Source of the DNA: Hymenobacter terrestris
Lineage (GTDB): Bacteria > Bacteroidota > Bacteroidia > Cytophagales > Hymenobacteraceae
Reading direction: 5' to 3'
DNA length: 64,000 nt
NCBI RefSeq assembly: GCF_013377905.1
Contig: NZ_JABKAV010000009.1
Location: 39,378 to 103,377 of the forward strand
Shown: positions 9,920 to 18,684 of the stretch, one piece after another
Position numbering within the stretch: position 1 is the stretch's first letter
Layout: every line of letters starts with the position of its first letter
Translations under genes and position numbers: made by a program
Notes under the pieces: model-generated
Seen by the model: only the letters and a program-made list of their open reading frames with translations
Databases searched by the model: none
Told to the model about the DNA's origin: nothing

Positions 9920-10066
9920 GTTGCAGATGAAAGGGATAACGCAGATTCGTTCTGCGTTATCCCTATAACGCCTTATGCCCGGTGGCTGTTCATAAACCCC
10001 GATAGAAAACCAGCAGGAGGAATTATCCACCCAGAACCAGTCTGATTCATCCCTTTCATCTGCAAC
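9920..10066. repeat. Inverted-repeat pair related to the 8.2-kb element
   Basis: gttgcagatgaaaggg (9920-9935) is inverted exactly at 10051-10066. The motif ttgcagatg also occurs in the arm of the 8205-8488 element, so these are probably members of one dispersed intergenic repeat family. Confidence 0.6.
9933..9963. terminator. Hairpin downstream of 3-hydroxybutyryl-CoA dehydrogenase gene
   Basis: A 13-bp stem (gggataacgcaga/tctgcgttatccc) with a 5-base loop sits between the end of the hbd gene and the start of msrA on the minus strand. It lacks a clear T-tract, so termination is tentative. Confidence 0.45.
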
Positions 10067-10096
10067 GCATGCGCCGTGATTCAGCAGCTGGGTGCT

Positions 10097-10984
10097 TTAC
10101 TTGCGGAACCGCTCGGCCAGCACCAGATCCTTGGTGCCGTGGGTCCAGGAGTAGAAACCTTCGCCCGACTTTACGCCCAGGCGGCCGGCCATTACCATGT
10201 TCACCAGCAGCGGGCAGGGAGCGTACTTGGGGTTGCCCAGGCCGTCGTGCAGCACCCGCATAATGGCCAGGCACACATCCAGCCCGATAAAATCGGCCAG
10301 CTGCAGCGGGCCCATGGGGTGGGCCATGCCCAGCTTCATCACTGTGTCAATCTCCTCAACGCCGGCTACGCCCTCGTGCAGCGAGATGATGGCCTCATTG
10401 ATCATGGGCATCAGAATGCGGTTGGCTACAAAGCCGGGGTAGTCGTTGACTTCGGTGGGCGTTTTGCCCAACTGCCGCGACATCTCCATCACTTTAGCCG
10501 TCACCTCGTCGGAGGTGGCGTAGCCGCGAATCACCTCCACGAGCTTCATCACCGGCACCGGATTCATGAAGTGCATGCCAATAACCTGGGTGGGGCGCTT
10601 GGTAACGGCCGCAATGCGGGTAATGGAAATGGAGGAGGTGTTGGTGGCCAGAATTGCCTGCTCGGGCGCATACTGGTCTATTTCGCGGAAGATGTTGAGC
10701 TTGAGCTCCACGTTTTCGGTGGCCGCTTCTACAACCAGATCGGCCTGCAGAACTCCCTCCGAAAGGCTGGTGTAGGTGGTGATGCGGCCCAGGGTGGCTG
10801 TTTTATCGGTCTCGGCCAGGCTGCCTTTGCTTACCTGCCGGTCGAGGTTTTTTCCGATGGTCGCCATGCCTTTATCAAGGGCCGGCTGGTTGATATCGAT
10901 GAGGGCAACTGCAAATCCGTGCTGGGCAAAAACGTGAGCAATGCCATTGCCCATCGTGCCCGAGCCAATAACGGCAACGTTCAT
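10097..10984 (-). CDS. 3-hydroxybutyryl-CoA / 3-hydroxyacyl-CoA dehydrogenase
   Basis: Oxidises 3-hydroxyacyl-CoA with NAD(P), in fatty-acid or butyrate metabolism. The ATG at 10984 gives MNVAVIGSGTMGNGIAHVFAQHG, a Rossmann fold with the GxGxxG NAD site at residues 7-12. The 295-residue protein continues with the catalytic region GMHFMNPVPVMKLVEVI (His-Glu pair) and a C-terminal domain with NRILMPMINEAIISLHEG and the MGPLQLADFIGLD segment. The longer open frame to 11101 lacks family similarity. It resembles the short stand-alone (PaaH/Hbd-type) enzymes; the exact chain-length preference is unknown. Confidence 0.93.
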   Translation of the reverse strand: MNVAVIGSGTMGNGIAHVFAQHGFAVALIDINQPALDKGMATIGKNLDRQVSKGSLAETDKTATLGRITTYTSLSEGVLQADLVVEAATENVELKLNIFREIDQYAPEQAILATNTSSISITRIAAVTKRPTQVIGMHFMNPVPVMKLVEVIRGYATSDEVTAKVMEMSRQLGKTPTEVNDYPGFVANRILMPMINEAIISLHEGVAGVEEIDTVMKLGMAHPMGPLQLADFIGLDVCLAIMRVLHDGLGNPKYAPCPLLVNMVMAGRLGVKSGEGFYSWTHGTKDLVLAERFRK

Positions 10985-11324
10985 AGAAGTGAGTGAAAAC
11001 AGGGTGGGAAGAAACGAAAGCGCGCCGAATAAGGGGTGGGGGCGTGCCTTGGCAAAGCTACACCGAAACCCGGCCCCGCCCAATCTGGCAAACGAATACA
11101 AGCTGGGTAATGCACTTTTTTTGTATAGTCTAAATATGCCACTGGAGGTTCAGAAGGCGGTTTTTGTCTCGGAAGATGAAAAATAGATGAAGCCTAATAA
11201 AACCTTTTGGGCGAAGGTGCGCGTACAAACCCGCAGAATGTCTTCCGGCCCGCTAATCTTTCACTGCGAACCGGAAACGCTGTTTTCTCTCTCCCCTTTT
11301 TTCCCACTCTCTTCCTTTTCAACC

Positions 11325-11483
11325 ATGGGTAATCTGTTGTACATCATCGCCGTCATTCTGGTCATCATCTGGGCTATCAGCTTCTTTGGCGGCTTCTTCA
11401 CTGGCAGCATCATTCACGTTCTGCTCGTAATTGCCATTATCGTAATCCTGCTGCGCGTCATTCGAGGCGGTAGCGCGGTATAA
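11325..11483 (+). CDS. Small membrane protein (lmo0937-like family)
   Basis: A 52-residue protein starting MGNLLYIIAVILVIIWAISF, nearly all hydrophobic, with two predicted transmembrane segments (about 3-24 and 28-47) around a GGFFTG turn and a short basic tail RVIRGG. This pattern matches the widespread lmo0937-type tiny membrane proteins of unknown function, often stress related. The ATG at 11325 was chosen over an open frame reaching 11187 because the hydrophobic family region begins there. A strong two-way terminator follows. Confidence 0.8.
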   Translation: MGNLLYIIAVILVIIWAISFFGGFFTGSIIHVLLVIAIIVILLRVIRGGSAV

Positions 11484-11530
11484 GTACCGCACGGCATTCA
11501 GCTAACTGGAAACATAGGCTTTCCAAAAAA

Positions 11531-11570
11531 CAAAGAAGCCCCGCTCAAGCAATTGAGCGGGGCTTCTTTG
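11531..11570. terminator. Bidirectional hairpin terminator
   Basis: An 18-bp perfect stem (caaagaagccccgctcaa and its complement) with a 4-base loop lies between the convergent small membrane protein gene and the outer-membrane barrel gene. Confidence 0.9.
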
Positions 11571-11597
11571 TGCGTGCCATATGGGCAAATTCAGAAC

Positions 11598-12434
11598 TTA
11601 TTTCAAATCGAAAAGGAAGTTGAAGCGAATTTCAGGCTGCCCGTAGGGCGACTTCCGGTTGCCCTGGTTGTCGATGCCGTCGTTGAAATTATAAAGCACC
11701 ACGATGTCGGCGGCAAACCGCTCGCCAAACTGGCTGCGATAACCGGCACCGCCCAGCGGCGTGGTGGCTGTGGTATTGCTGGTTATCATACTACCCTGCG
11801 CAAACGTAGCCTCACCCCGCAGGCGGGTTACCTCGTATTCGGCGTGCACAAAAAACTGCTTGTACACCATGTACTGCGCGAAGGCCTTCAGCCCAAGGTT
11901 GTTGTACCGGATTTTTTCGGGGTAGCCGAACTGCTGGTTGAAGGGCGAATAGCTCACGTTGATGTAGGAGTAGCTGATGCCCGGTCCGATGGCAAACTTC
12001 TCCGTTACCCGGTAGCCAATGGCCGGGGCAATACTTGCATTAAACTGCCCGTCGCCGGCGTAGCTGCTGTAGCCCAATCCGAAGTTGGTGTACAGAAAGT
12101 ACTTGCGCAGCGGTGGTGGGGGCGGTGCCACACCTGCCCGCTGGGGCAAATCCATGCCCGAGGGCCGGTTGGGGTCGTAGGGCGCGCGTGAGGCCGGTAC
12201 GTTGGGGTCGGGTTGGTATACGGGCGGCGCGGTGGGCACTGGCAGCGGCTCGTTGGGGGCCGTGGCGGGCTCCCGCCGACGCCGGGCGGGTGCCGAGCCG
12301 GGCGGGGTCGTATTCAGCTGCGGCTTCACGGTACGAACTGTATCGGTCGGCGTTGTCGTCTGGGCGCGGGCAGCGGTAGGAACCAGCACAAGGCCGGTTC
12401 CGCCCAGCAGCAGCGAAAACAGAAGTCGTTTCAT
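11598..12434 (-). CDS. Outer-membrane beta-barrel protein
   Basis: The start ATG at 12434 gives MKRLLFSLLLGGTGLVLVP followed by TAARAQ, a signal peptide with probable cleavage after ARA. Residues ~25-95 form a Pro/Thr/Arg-rich linker (repeats of PAPT and PDPN type). The remaining ~180 residues alternate aromatic and polar residues (FLYTNFGLGYSSYAGDG, PAIGYRVTEKFAIGPGISYS) as in 8-stranded porin-like barrels of Bacteroidota, ending in a short strand with terminal Phe-Leu-Phe-Asp-Leu-Lys. Total length is 278 residues. Function (adhesion, structural or transport) is not evident. The gene stands alone between a terminator and the ABC-F gene. Confidence 0.8.
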   Translation of the reverse strand: MKRLLFSLLLGGTGLVLVPTAARAQTTTPTDTVRTVKPQLNTTPPGSAPARRRREPATAPNEPLPVPTAPPVYQPDPNVPASRAPYDPNRPSGMDLPQRAGVAPPPPPLRKYFLYTNFGLGYSSYAGDGQFNASIAPAIGYRVTEKFAIGPGISYSYINVSYSPFNQQFGYPEKIRYNNLGLKAFAQYMVYKQFFVHAEYEVTRLRGEATFAQGSMITSNTTATTPLGGAGYRSQFGERFAADIVVLYNFNDGIDNQGNRKSPYGQPEIRFNFLFDLK

Positions 12435-12559
12435 GTATATGGAGTAGATAGGAGAGTAGGTAACCGGCAACGGGTAAAAACGTGAAATGGTGCGCCACTG
12501 CTGTTCAATAACGCACCATTTTCTCTTCCCCGTATGTAACCTGAGGGCTGTTGCTAGCG

Positions 12560-14182
12560 CTACGAAACCAGTTGGTACATGCGGCGGCGCTGCTCGCGGA
12601 TGTTCTCGTCGTTCAGATACTCCTCGTACGTCATGCGCCGGTCGATAACGCCGCCGGGCGTCAGCTCGATGATGCGGTTGGCCACGGTCTCAATCACCTT
12701 CAAATCGTGCGAGGCAAACAGCAGCGTGCCGTTGAATTCCTGCAGCGAGTTGTTGAGGGCCGTAATGCTTTCCAGGTCGAGGTGGTTGGTCGGGTCGTCG
12801 AGCGTGAGCACGTTGCCGCCTTCCATCATCATCTTGCTCAACATGCAGCGCACCTTCTCGCCGCCGCTCAGCACGTTGCTTTTCTTGAGCGACTCCTCGC
12901 CCGAGAAAAGCATCCGGCCCAGAAAACCGCGAATAAACGACTCGTCCTTCTCGGTGCTGTACTGGCGCAGCCAGTCCACCAGGTTCAGGTCGGTATCAAA
13001 AAACTCGGTGTTCTCCTTAGGGAAGTAGCTGGGAGTAATGGTGGTGCCCCACGCGAAGCTGCCGGTGGCCGGCTTCACCTGCTCGAACAGAATATCGAAG
13101 AGGAGGGAAGCCGCCCGGTCGTCGCGGCTCACCAGGGCCACTTTGTCGCCCTTGTCGAGCATAAACGACACGTTGCGGAAGATGGTCTGGCCGTCCACCT
13201 TGGCGCTCAGGTTTTCCACCGTCAGCAGCTGGTTACCGGCCTCGCGCTCGGGCTTGAACGCAATGTAGGGGTACTTGCGCGAGCTGGGCTTAATTTCTTC
13301 CAGCGTGAGCTTCTGGAGCAGTTTCTGGCGCGAGGTGGCCTGCTTGCTCTTCGAGGCGTTGGCCGAGAAGCGGCGCACAAACTCTTCCAGCTCCTTGCGC
13401 TTGTCCTCGGTTTTCTTGTTCACATCCTGGCGCTGGCGCAGCACCAGCTGGCTGCTCTCGTACCAGAACGAGTAGTTGCCGGGGTACATCGTAATCTTCG
13501 AGAAGTCAACGTCGGCCATGTAGTTACACACCGCGTCGAGGAAGTGGCGGTCGTGGCTAACCACAATTACCGTATTCTGGAACGAGTCAAGAAAGTTTTC
13601 GAGCCAGAGGACCGTTTCGGCATCAAGGCCGTTGGTGGGTTCGTCGAGTAGCAGCACATCGGGGTTGCCGAACAGGGCCTGGGCCAGCAGCACCCGCACT
13701 TTATCGGAGGTGCCCAGGTCGCCCATCAGGGTCTGGTGCTTGTTTTCGCCAATGCCCAGGCCTGAGAGCAGTTCGGCCGCCTCATACTCGGCGTTCCAGC
13801 CTTCGAGGTCGGCAAACTCGCCTTCCAGCTCGGCGGCCCGCTCACCGTCGGCGTCCGAGAAGTCGGCCTTGGCATACAGGGTGTCCTTCTCTTCCATCAC
13901 CTTCCAGAGGCGGGTATGACCCATAATCACGGTCTGGAGCACCGGAAAGGCGTCGGCCGCAAACTGGTCCTGCTTGAGCACCGACAGGCGCGAGCCCTTG
14001 GGCATATCCACCGAGCCGGTGTTGGCTTCGATTTCGCCCGACAGGATTTTCAGGAACGTAGACTTGCCGGCGCCGTTGGCCCCGATGAGACCGTACACGT
14101 TGCCCGGCATGAATTTGATGGTAACGTCTTCAAACAAAACGCGCTTGCCGTAGCGCAGGCTTACGTTGGAGGTGCTTATCAT
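12560..14182 (-). CDS. ABC-F family ATPase (YbiT-like)
   Basis: A soluble ribosome-associated ATPase of the ABC-F class with two nucleotide-binding domains and no membrane domain. The start at 14182 (MISTSNVSLRYGKRVLFEDV) is the family N-terminus; the protein has 540 residues. NBD1 has a canonical Walker A (GANGAGKST) and Walker B with LLLDEPTNGLD, but a non-standard signature (GTSDKVR). A basic linker (residues ~240-310, KKTEDKRKELEEFVRRF) is the P-site tRNA interaction motif. NBD2 has a good signature (LSGGEKVR) but its Walker A is degenerate (VSRDDRAAS) and the catalytic Glu is Asp (LTLDDPTNHLD). This asymmetry is common in YbiT-like proteins of the phylum, so it is probably functional. 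Confidence 0.9.
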   Translation of the reverse strand: MISTSNVSLRYGKRVLFEDVTIKFMPGNVYGLIGANGAGKSTFLKILSGEIEANTGSVDMPKGSRLSVLKQDQFAADAFPVLQTVIMGHTRLWKVMEEKDTLYAKADFSDADGERAAELEGEFADLEGWNAEYEAAELLSGLGIGENKHQTLMGDLGTSDKVRVLLAQALFGNPDVLLLDEPTNGLDAETVLWLENFLDSFQNTVIVVSHDRHFLDAVCNYMADVDFSKITMYPGNYSFWYESSQLVLRQRQDVNKKTEDKRKELEEFVRRFSANASKSKQATSRQKLLQKLTLEEIKPSSRKYPYIAFKPEREAGNQLLTVENLSAKVDGQTIFRNVSFMLDKGDKVALVSRDDRAASLLFDILFEQVKPATGSFAWGTTITPSYFPKENTEFFDTDLNLVDWLRQYSTEKDESFIRGFLGRMLFSGEESLKKSNVLSGGEKVRCMLSKMMMEGGNVLTLDDPTNHLDLESITALNNSLQEFNGTLLFASHDLKVIETVANRIIELTPGGVIDRRMTYEEYLNDENIREQRRRMYQLVS

Positions 14183-14479
14183 AGAGAGAAGTAGGCAAAA
14201 AAGAAAGCAACAGACGGCTGGCAGCACTGGGTACTGCGTAGCCGGCCGCAAAAGTACGGAAATTGCCCTCGCCGTTGCATTATCGGGACGTACGCTACGG
14301 CAGAAGGGCAAAAAATAGCAATAAATGACAACCAGCCACCCATCAAGCTTGTATAAAGTGAGACAGAGCTTTTCCGGGCCGTCTAAAGCCAACATGCTAC
14401 TTGGCTCGACTGGTTCCTGCGCTGATCCGCCAAAGCCCACCATTCCTGTTTTTACACCTTACCCTTTGATGCTCGTTTT

Positions 14480-14953
14480 ATGGCTGATTCCACAATTACT
14501 CCCGAAACCAACGGCGTCCGCTACGGTCTCTATACATCAGTAGGCATGATGGTGTACTTCGTTGCTGCTTCGTTTATCAACCTGACCGAACGCATCGAAT
14601 TTAGCTTCCTGAACGGCTTGATACTGGCCGTAGGGGTGTGCTTTGCCATTGTGCGCTTCAAGCGCAGCCGCGACGGCCGAATGGCTTATTTAGCGGGTTT
14701 TGGTACTGGTATTATTACGGCGCTTATTGCCTCCATCGCCTTTGGTTTATTCTTTATTCTTTACGCTGGCGTCATCAACCCCGGTATCATGGATGGCCTG
14801 CAGGCCCAGGATCTGTTCGGCTACGATCTGTCGGTAACCATTGCCTTCCTTGCCATCATTCTGCAGGGAGCTATGTCGGGCATGATAATTTCGCTCATTG
14901 CCATGCAATACTTCAAGAGCCCCGAACACCAGCCCATGACAGGCCTGGAGTAG
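14480..14953 (+). CDS. DUF4199 family membrane protein
   Basis: A 157-residue inner-membrane protein with four predicted transmembrane segments (about 15-35, 43-60, 74-98 and 118-142). The layout, with a short polar N-terminus (MADSTITPETNGVRYGLYTS), an RFKRSRDGRM cytoplasmic loop and a C-terminal hydrophilic tail, matches DUF4199 proteins that are restricted mostly to Bacteroidota. Function is unknown. It diverges from the ABC-F gene across about 300 bases that must contain both promoters. Confidence 0.8.
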   Translation: MADSTITPETNGVRYGLYTSVGMMVYFVAASFINLTERIEFSFLNGLILAVGVCFAIVRFKRSRDGRMAYLAGFGTGIITALIASIAFGLFFILYAGVINPGIMDGLQAQDLFGYDLSVTIAFLAIILQGAMSGMIISLIAMQYFKSPEHQPMTGLE

Positions 14954-15288
14954 GCCGGTGTTCAGCCAAAGCGGGTAATGCAAGCTATGCGCAATGGCTT
15001 GTATTACCTTTTTTTATTTTAATGAATTGACATTCAGTATTTTGTAAGCTGTTTGATGCATTTCGTCAACTGGTAGAATCAGTAAAGTGGGTTATTACAG
15101 GAAGATATAATAAATACATTATTCTAATATATAGTTTGTTTAAAATGATACAAGGGGGCATTAATGTGGCTTTTTTTTTATATTATTGTATGATGGATAT
15201 GGGGCTGATGGAATTTTCTGTAGAACCAATTGGTTCTGCTACCAGCTGGGTTCATTAGCCTCCCCGCCCTACAGCAAGCACACTTATT
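14954..15288. other. AT-rich intergenic region without a recognised gene
   Basis: This 335-base stretch is far more AT-rich than its surroundings (runs such as tataataaatacattattct and a T8 tract). No convincing coding frame was found on either strand. It probably contains the promoter of the 15289 gene; no exact match to the Bacteroidota -7 element was seen. Confidence 0.5.
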
Positions 15289-15684
15289 ATGAAAGCGCTT
15301 TTCTTTACTCTCCTCTTCATTGCTAGCCTGGGCTCGGTAGCGCAGGCCCAAAAGCAAGAGCACCATGCCGAACGACCTGATGGTATCGACCAGACAGTTG
15401 TGCAGGCTGAGGCGCTAACTCGGCAGATGACGGCGCAACTACACCTGAACGAAGGGCAGATTGCCCGCCTTTACAAGGTCAACACCATTAAAGTAGCCCA
15501 AGCTGATGAAATTCAGTGGCTGCACCATCAGAACCCGGTGCAGATGCAACAGGCACTCTCAGAGCTGCAGTCGCATTACGATGCCGAGTGCAGCCGCATT
15601 CTGACCCCTACGCAGCTCAGCCTCATGCGTGGGCCGCAGCCTGCTCCAGCCCCGCAACCAGACACCGATGGCGGGCTAGGATAA
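15289..15684 (+). CDS. Periplasmic protein, Spy/CpxP- or DUF4890-like
   Basis: A 131-residue secreted protein. The N-terminal signal peptide MKALFFTLLFIASLGSVAQAQ ends in AQA. The mature part is helical and polar, with LTRQMTAQLHLNEGQIARLYKVN and ILTPTQLSLM, which resemble the repeated LTxxQ-type motifs of Spy/CpxP and the DUF4890 group. The C-terminus is Pro/Gln rich. A role in envelope stress or metal binding is only a family-level guess. A 13-bp GC-rich hairpin follows. Confidence 0.65.
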   Translation: MKALFFTLLFIASLGSVAQAQKQEHHAERPDGIDQTVVQAEALTRQMTAQLHLNEGQIARLYKVNTIKVAQADEIQWLHHQNPVQMQQALSELQSHYDAECSRILTPTQLSLMRGPQPAPAPQPDTDGGLG

Positions 15685-15722
15685 ATAAGGTATCTGCAGA
15701 AGCCAGCTCTAGCAGCCAATCC

Positions 15723-15765
15723 AATTCCGGCCGCTTCCGATTTTAACTCGGGAGCGGCCGGAATT
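15723..15765 (+). terminator. Hairpin terminator
   Basis: The stem aattccggccgct (15723-15735) pairs exactly with agcggccggaatt (15753-15765), with a 17-base loop and a short T-run beyond. It lies 39 bases after the 15289-15684 gene. Confidence 0.75.
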
Positions 15766-15902
15766 TTGTTGTACCACGACGAAAAGGCTGATTGCGCACC
15801 GGTTTCGGGAGGTTACTCGTGCGCGGAAGAGAAACGCTTCAGATCCGACATGGTATCGGGAAGGCCGTCTATTAAGATATATAGAAGATTCGTCCCGTTT
15901 AA

Positions 15903-16304
15903 TTATTGGGTTTGCACGGGCAGAATAACCTCTGTAACGGTGCCAGTAGCGCCGCTACGCAACATCACGCGGTTGGTAGCGGCCCGTGGATGACTGGGGG
16001 CGCATTGCGCGCCCGGGGCTACATAGTAGATGTATATTTTGTCACTCTGCTCGCCCAACTCCTCCTCATCCGGATGCCCCAGCAGTTCTGTTATATCATT
16101 AATGCGCGCCTCAAACAGATCTGAACGGTGCTTTTCGAGGATTGGTAAAAGCGTAGCGCGCTGCCCACGGCAGCCGTAGGGGTCGGCGCGCCAAACAGCG
16201 GCATCGAAACCGGGCAGGCTTGGCAGCGCGTGGCCACAGCCAGAAAGAGCAAACAACGCCGCTGGGAGTAGCAGCCAGGATAAGCACAATGCAGGGATTT
16301 TCAT
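15903..16304 (-). CDS. Hypothetical lipoprotein
   Basis: A 133-residue protein with a lipoprotein signal sequence: MKIPALCLSWLLLPAALFAL followed by SGC, a lipobox (LSGC) with Cys23. The mature domain contains four more Cys-adjacent or charged segments (DPYGCRGQRATLLPILEKHRSDLFEARINDITELLGHPDEEE and KIYIYYVAPGAQC). I do not recognise the family; the segment ARINDITELLGHPD resembles small SmpA/OmlA-like BamE folds, which have the same layout, but the match is weak. Divergent from the L,D-transpeptidase gene. Confidence 0.6.
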   Translation of the reverse strand: MKIPALCLSWLLLPAALFALSGCGHALPSLPGFDAAVWRADPYGCRGQRATLLPILEKHRSDLFEARINDITELLGHPDEEELGEQSDKIYIYYVAPGAQCAPSHPRAATNRVMLRSGATGTVTEVILPVQTQ

Positions 16305-16431
16305 GAGCAGGAAAACCAGGAAGCCGGGGGCAGTTTTGCAGAAAAGATGCTAATTTTGAACTGACCCCGATTGTGGGACATTGCAAGGTACCGCCAAATT
16401 CTCTGCTTCCCGTAACGCTCACTGCAGGCCC

Positions 16432-17286
16432 ATGACGAAGTTGCCGACGCTGACCGCCGGATTTATCCTGACCTTATTCAGCAGTTTCACCCCTGCCGGG
16501 CGAGTTTCGAGTGCGCCAGGGGCTGCTCCCGCCGAAGCAGTGGCTGTAGTACCTGCCAGTTTTCGCCCCAATCTGTTGGTGCCCTCGCTACTGAATCCGG
16601 CTGAGCGCACAAGTTACCTGGCTGCTTTTGAGCAGCATGTGGCTCGTACTTACCTTCGGGCCGGGCTGATGGGGGCCGCGCTGCCGCTGCCCGTGTATCG
16701 GCAGGCGCTGCTGGGCTTCTACAACCTGCAGCAGCAAGGCCAGATCCAGGCCGGCACCCGCACCCTCACTATTGCCGATTTCAGCCAGTCGAGCAACCGC
16801 GAGCGGCTGTGGGTGGTTGATGTGACCGAAGGCCGGCTGCTGCATCATACACTGGTGGCGCACGGCAAGAATACAGGGGAGGAATTCGCCCGCAATTTCT
16901 CCAATGTGGAGGGTTCCGAGAAAAGCAGCCTGGGCTTCTACGTTACCGGCCCCACTTACCAAGGCAAGCACGGCCTGTCGTTGCGGCTGCAGGGCGTAGA
17001 TGCGGGCTACAACACCAATGCCCGCACCAGAGCAATAGTAGTGCATGGGGCCGATTATGTGAGCAAGGCCTTTGCCAGCCAGCACGGCCGGTTGGGGCGC
17101 AGCCAGGGCTGCCCAGCGCTGCCGGCCGCCGAATCGGCCGCCATTATCCGGACGATAAAGGGTGGCACAGTGCTCTACATTCACGGTCCGGCGCAGGTTA
17201 GCTACCGCTCGAACCTGCTGGAACTGGATGCCGCATTAGTGGCTTTCGCCCGTGAGCAGCAGCGTTTGACCTCGCGGCCGGGCTAA
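16432..17286 (+). CDS. Murein L,D-transpeptidase catalytic domain family protein
   Basis: A 284-residue exported protein. The ATG at 16432 gives an N-terminal hydrophobic signal (MTKLPTLTAGFILTLFSSFT). The C-terminal half is of the YkuD-like (DUF4150-neighbouring 'murein L,D-transpeptidase catalytic') type, with IVVHGADYVSK and GRSQGCPALP: the conserved His and Cys of the HG...S.GC.. active site are both present. It may cross-link peptidoglycan or attach lipoproteins to it. The middle part (LTIADFSQSSNRERLWVVDV) is the typical strand before the catalytic fold. A long hairpin shared with the 17382 gene follows. Confidence 0.85.
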   Translation: MTKLPTLTAGFILTLFSSFTPAGRVSSAPGAAPAEAVAVVPASFRPNLLVPSLLNPAERTSYLAAFEQHVARTYLRAGLMGAALPLPVYRQALLGFYNLQQQGQIQAGTRTLTIADFSQSSNRERLWVVDVTEGRLLHHTLVAHGKNTGEEFARNFSNVEGSEKSSLGFYVTGPTYQGKHGLSLRLQGVDAGYNTNARTRAIVVHGADYVSKAFASQHGRLGRSQGCPALPAAESAAIIRTIKGGTVLYIHGPAQVSYRSNLLELDAALVAFAREQQRLTSRPG

Positions 17287-17305
17287 CCCTGGCCCAGGTA
17301 TCAGA

Positions 17306-17377
17306 CCGCACGTCGTTCAACACAAAGCCCGCCGCCGGTACGTACCGGTGGCGGGCTTTGTGTTGAACGACGTGCGG
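17306..17377. terminator. 72-base near-perfect palindrome, bidirectional terminator
   Basis: Two 36-base halves are reverse complements with a single mismatch. It lies between the convergent L,D-transpeptidase gene and the small membrane protein gene at 17382. Confidence 0.85.
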
Positions 17378-17381
17378 GCGC

Positions 17382-17576
17382 TTAGGTCCGGTCGCTGGTT
17401 GTGCGTACCAGATTGATGCCGGCAAGGAAGAATATAAGGCCCACAACAAAAGGTACCAGTGAATTCATTTTGCTCAGGCCCATGCCCCCAATCTGCAGGA
17501 AGGCCAGTGCCGCCCATATAATGCCAACAATGCCGAGGACGGTAAGAATGCTGCCAAAAGTGCGTTTCTGATTCAT
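17382..17576 (-). CDS. Small two-TM membrane protein
   Basis: A 64-residue protein (MNQKRTFGSILTVLGIVGII...) with two hydrophobic segments (about 8-28 and 38-57), a short glycine-rich loop and a polar C-terminus. The size and layout match small DUF-type membrane proteins frequent in Bacteroidota. The function is unknown. The stop codon is 5 bases from the palindromic terminator. Confidence 0.7.
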   Translation of the reverse strand: MNQKRTFGSILTVLGIVGIIWAALAFLQIGGMGLSKMNSLVPFVVGLIFFLAGINLVRTTSDRT

Positions 17577-17752
17577 AATCGGGGAGAAGAAGGGTGAAGG
17601 AGGGGAAACCCGAACGGGAAAGAGGTCGGTACGGAGCCTGATACGTGACCCGGGTAGTATAAGGTTTAGGCCAGGGGCGCAACCCTAGCCGCGTGGCCGC
17701 GTTACGAAACGCCAACAACCTCCCTTTCTTCCAATCCTTTTTCTCTCCTGCT

Positions 17753-18562
17753 ATGCGTGGTAACATCCGCTACCTGCTGGCCCTGTTGATGGCCGCGTTT
17801 GCTTTCATTCCCTATTACTGCAACACCCAGAAAAACGAGGTGACCGGCGAGGTGCAGCACGTCAATATGTCGGCCGATCAGGAAATTGCCCTCGGCCTGC
17901 AGGCCGCCCCCGAAATGGCGGCCCAGTACGGCGGTCTGCACCCCGATCAGGAGGCCCGCGCTGCAGTAGAGCGTATCGGGCAGAAAATTGTGCAAAGCAC
18001 CAAAGCCAGCCAGACGCCTTACCAGTTCAAATTTCATCTGCTGGCCGATGAGAAGACCATTAATGCATTTGCCCTGCCCGGCGGCCAGATTTTCATCACG
18101 GCCGGCCTGCTGAAAAACCTGACCACTGAAGGCCAGGTGGCCGGCGTGCTGGCCCACGAAATCGGGCACGTAGTAGCCCGGCACTCGGCCGAACAGGTGG
18201 CCAAGTCGAAGCTGACCAACGGCCTGACCGGGGCCGCCGCCATTGGCCTCTACGACCCCGAGCGGCCCGGTACGGCCGCCAGTGCCGCCGCCGCCGCCAT
18301 GGTAGGTAAGCTGCTGACGATGCGCTACGGCCGTGAAGATGAGCTGGAAGCCGACCGGCTGGCCGTGGACTTCACGCCCCCTGCCGGCTACGATCCGCGT
18401 GCCATGCTGCAGGTAATGGAAGTGCTGGACCGCGGCAACGGCAGCGGCAACCCGCCCGAATTCCTGAGCACCCACCCCAACCCCGGTAACCGAATCCAGG
18501 AAATTCAGCGCGATATTCAGTCCGATTTTCCGCAGGGGCTGCCGGCCGGCCTCAAGCCGTAA
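17753..18562 (+). CDS. M48 family zinc metalloprotease
   Basis: A 269-residue exported protease related to LoiP/BepA-type M48 peptidases that act on outer-membrane proteins. The start ATG at 17753 gives MRGNIRYLLALLMAAFAFIP, a signal peptide or membrane anchor. The catalytic zinc motif is LAHEIGHVVARHSAEQ (HExxH) and the third ligand lies in the EDELEADRLAVDF segment. Conserved GGQIFITAGLL precedes the motif. The protein lacks TPR repeats. It ends at 18562, and a hairpin follows. Confidence 0.92.
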   Translation: MRGNIRYLLALLMAAFAFIPYYCNTQKNEVTGEVQHVNMSADQEIALGLQAAPEMAAQYGGLHPDQEARAAVERIGQKIVQSTKASQTPYQFKFHLLADEKTINAFALPGGQIFITAGLLKNLTTEGQVAGVLAHEIGHVVARHSAEQVAKSKLTNGLTGAAAIGLYDPERPGTAASAAAAAMVGKLLTMRYGREDELEADRLAVDFTPPAGYDPRAMLQVMEVLDRGNGSGNPPEFLSTHPNPGNRIQEIQRDIQSDFPQGLPAGLKP

Positions 18563-18593
18563 TTACGGCGCGCGTTCCGCTCTTTTTTCGCTT

Positions 18594-18633
18594 ACACGAA
18601 TATAGCCGGCAGCCTAGCCGGCTATATTCGTGT
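18594..18633. terminator. Hairpin terminator
   Basis: A 17-bp perfect stem (acacgaatatagccggc and complement) with a 6-base loop lies between the M48 protease gene and the lipid kinase gene, preceded by a T-run. Confidence 0.8.
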
Positions 18634-18684
18634 AGAGCCAACAGCCATCTGGACTTCGCCATAGGCCTCTGCTACCGATACGCT

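Noticed and set aside
10076..10996. 306-codon open frame antisense to the hbd gene
   Set aside because: His/Gly-rich shadow product with no motifs over a clear dehydrogenase gene.
12551..13651. 366-codon open frame antisense to the ABC-F gene
   Set aside because: Overlaps an intact, highly conserved gene; product has no recognisable domain and a skewed Leu/Val/His composition.
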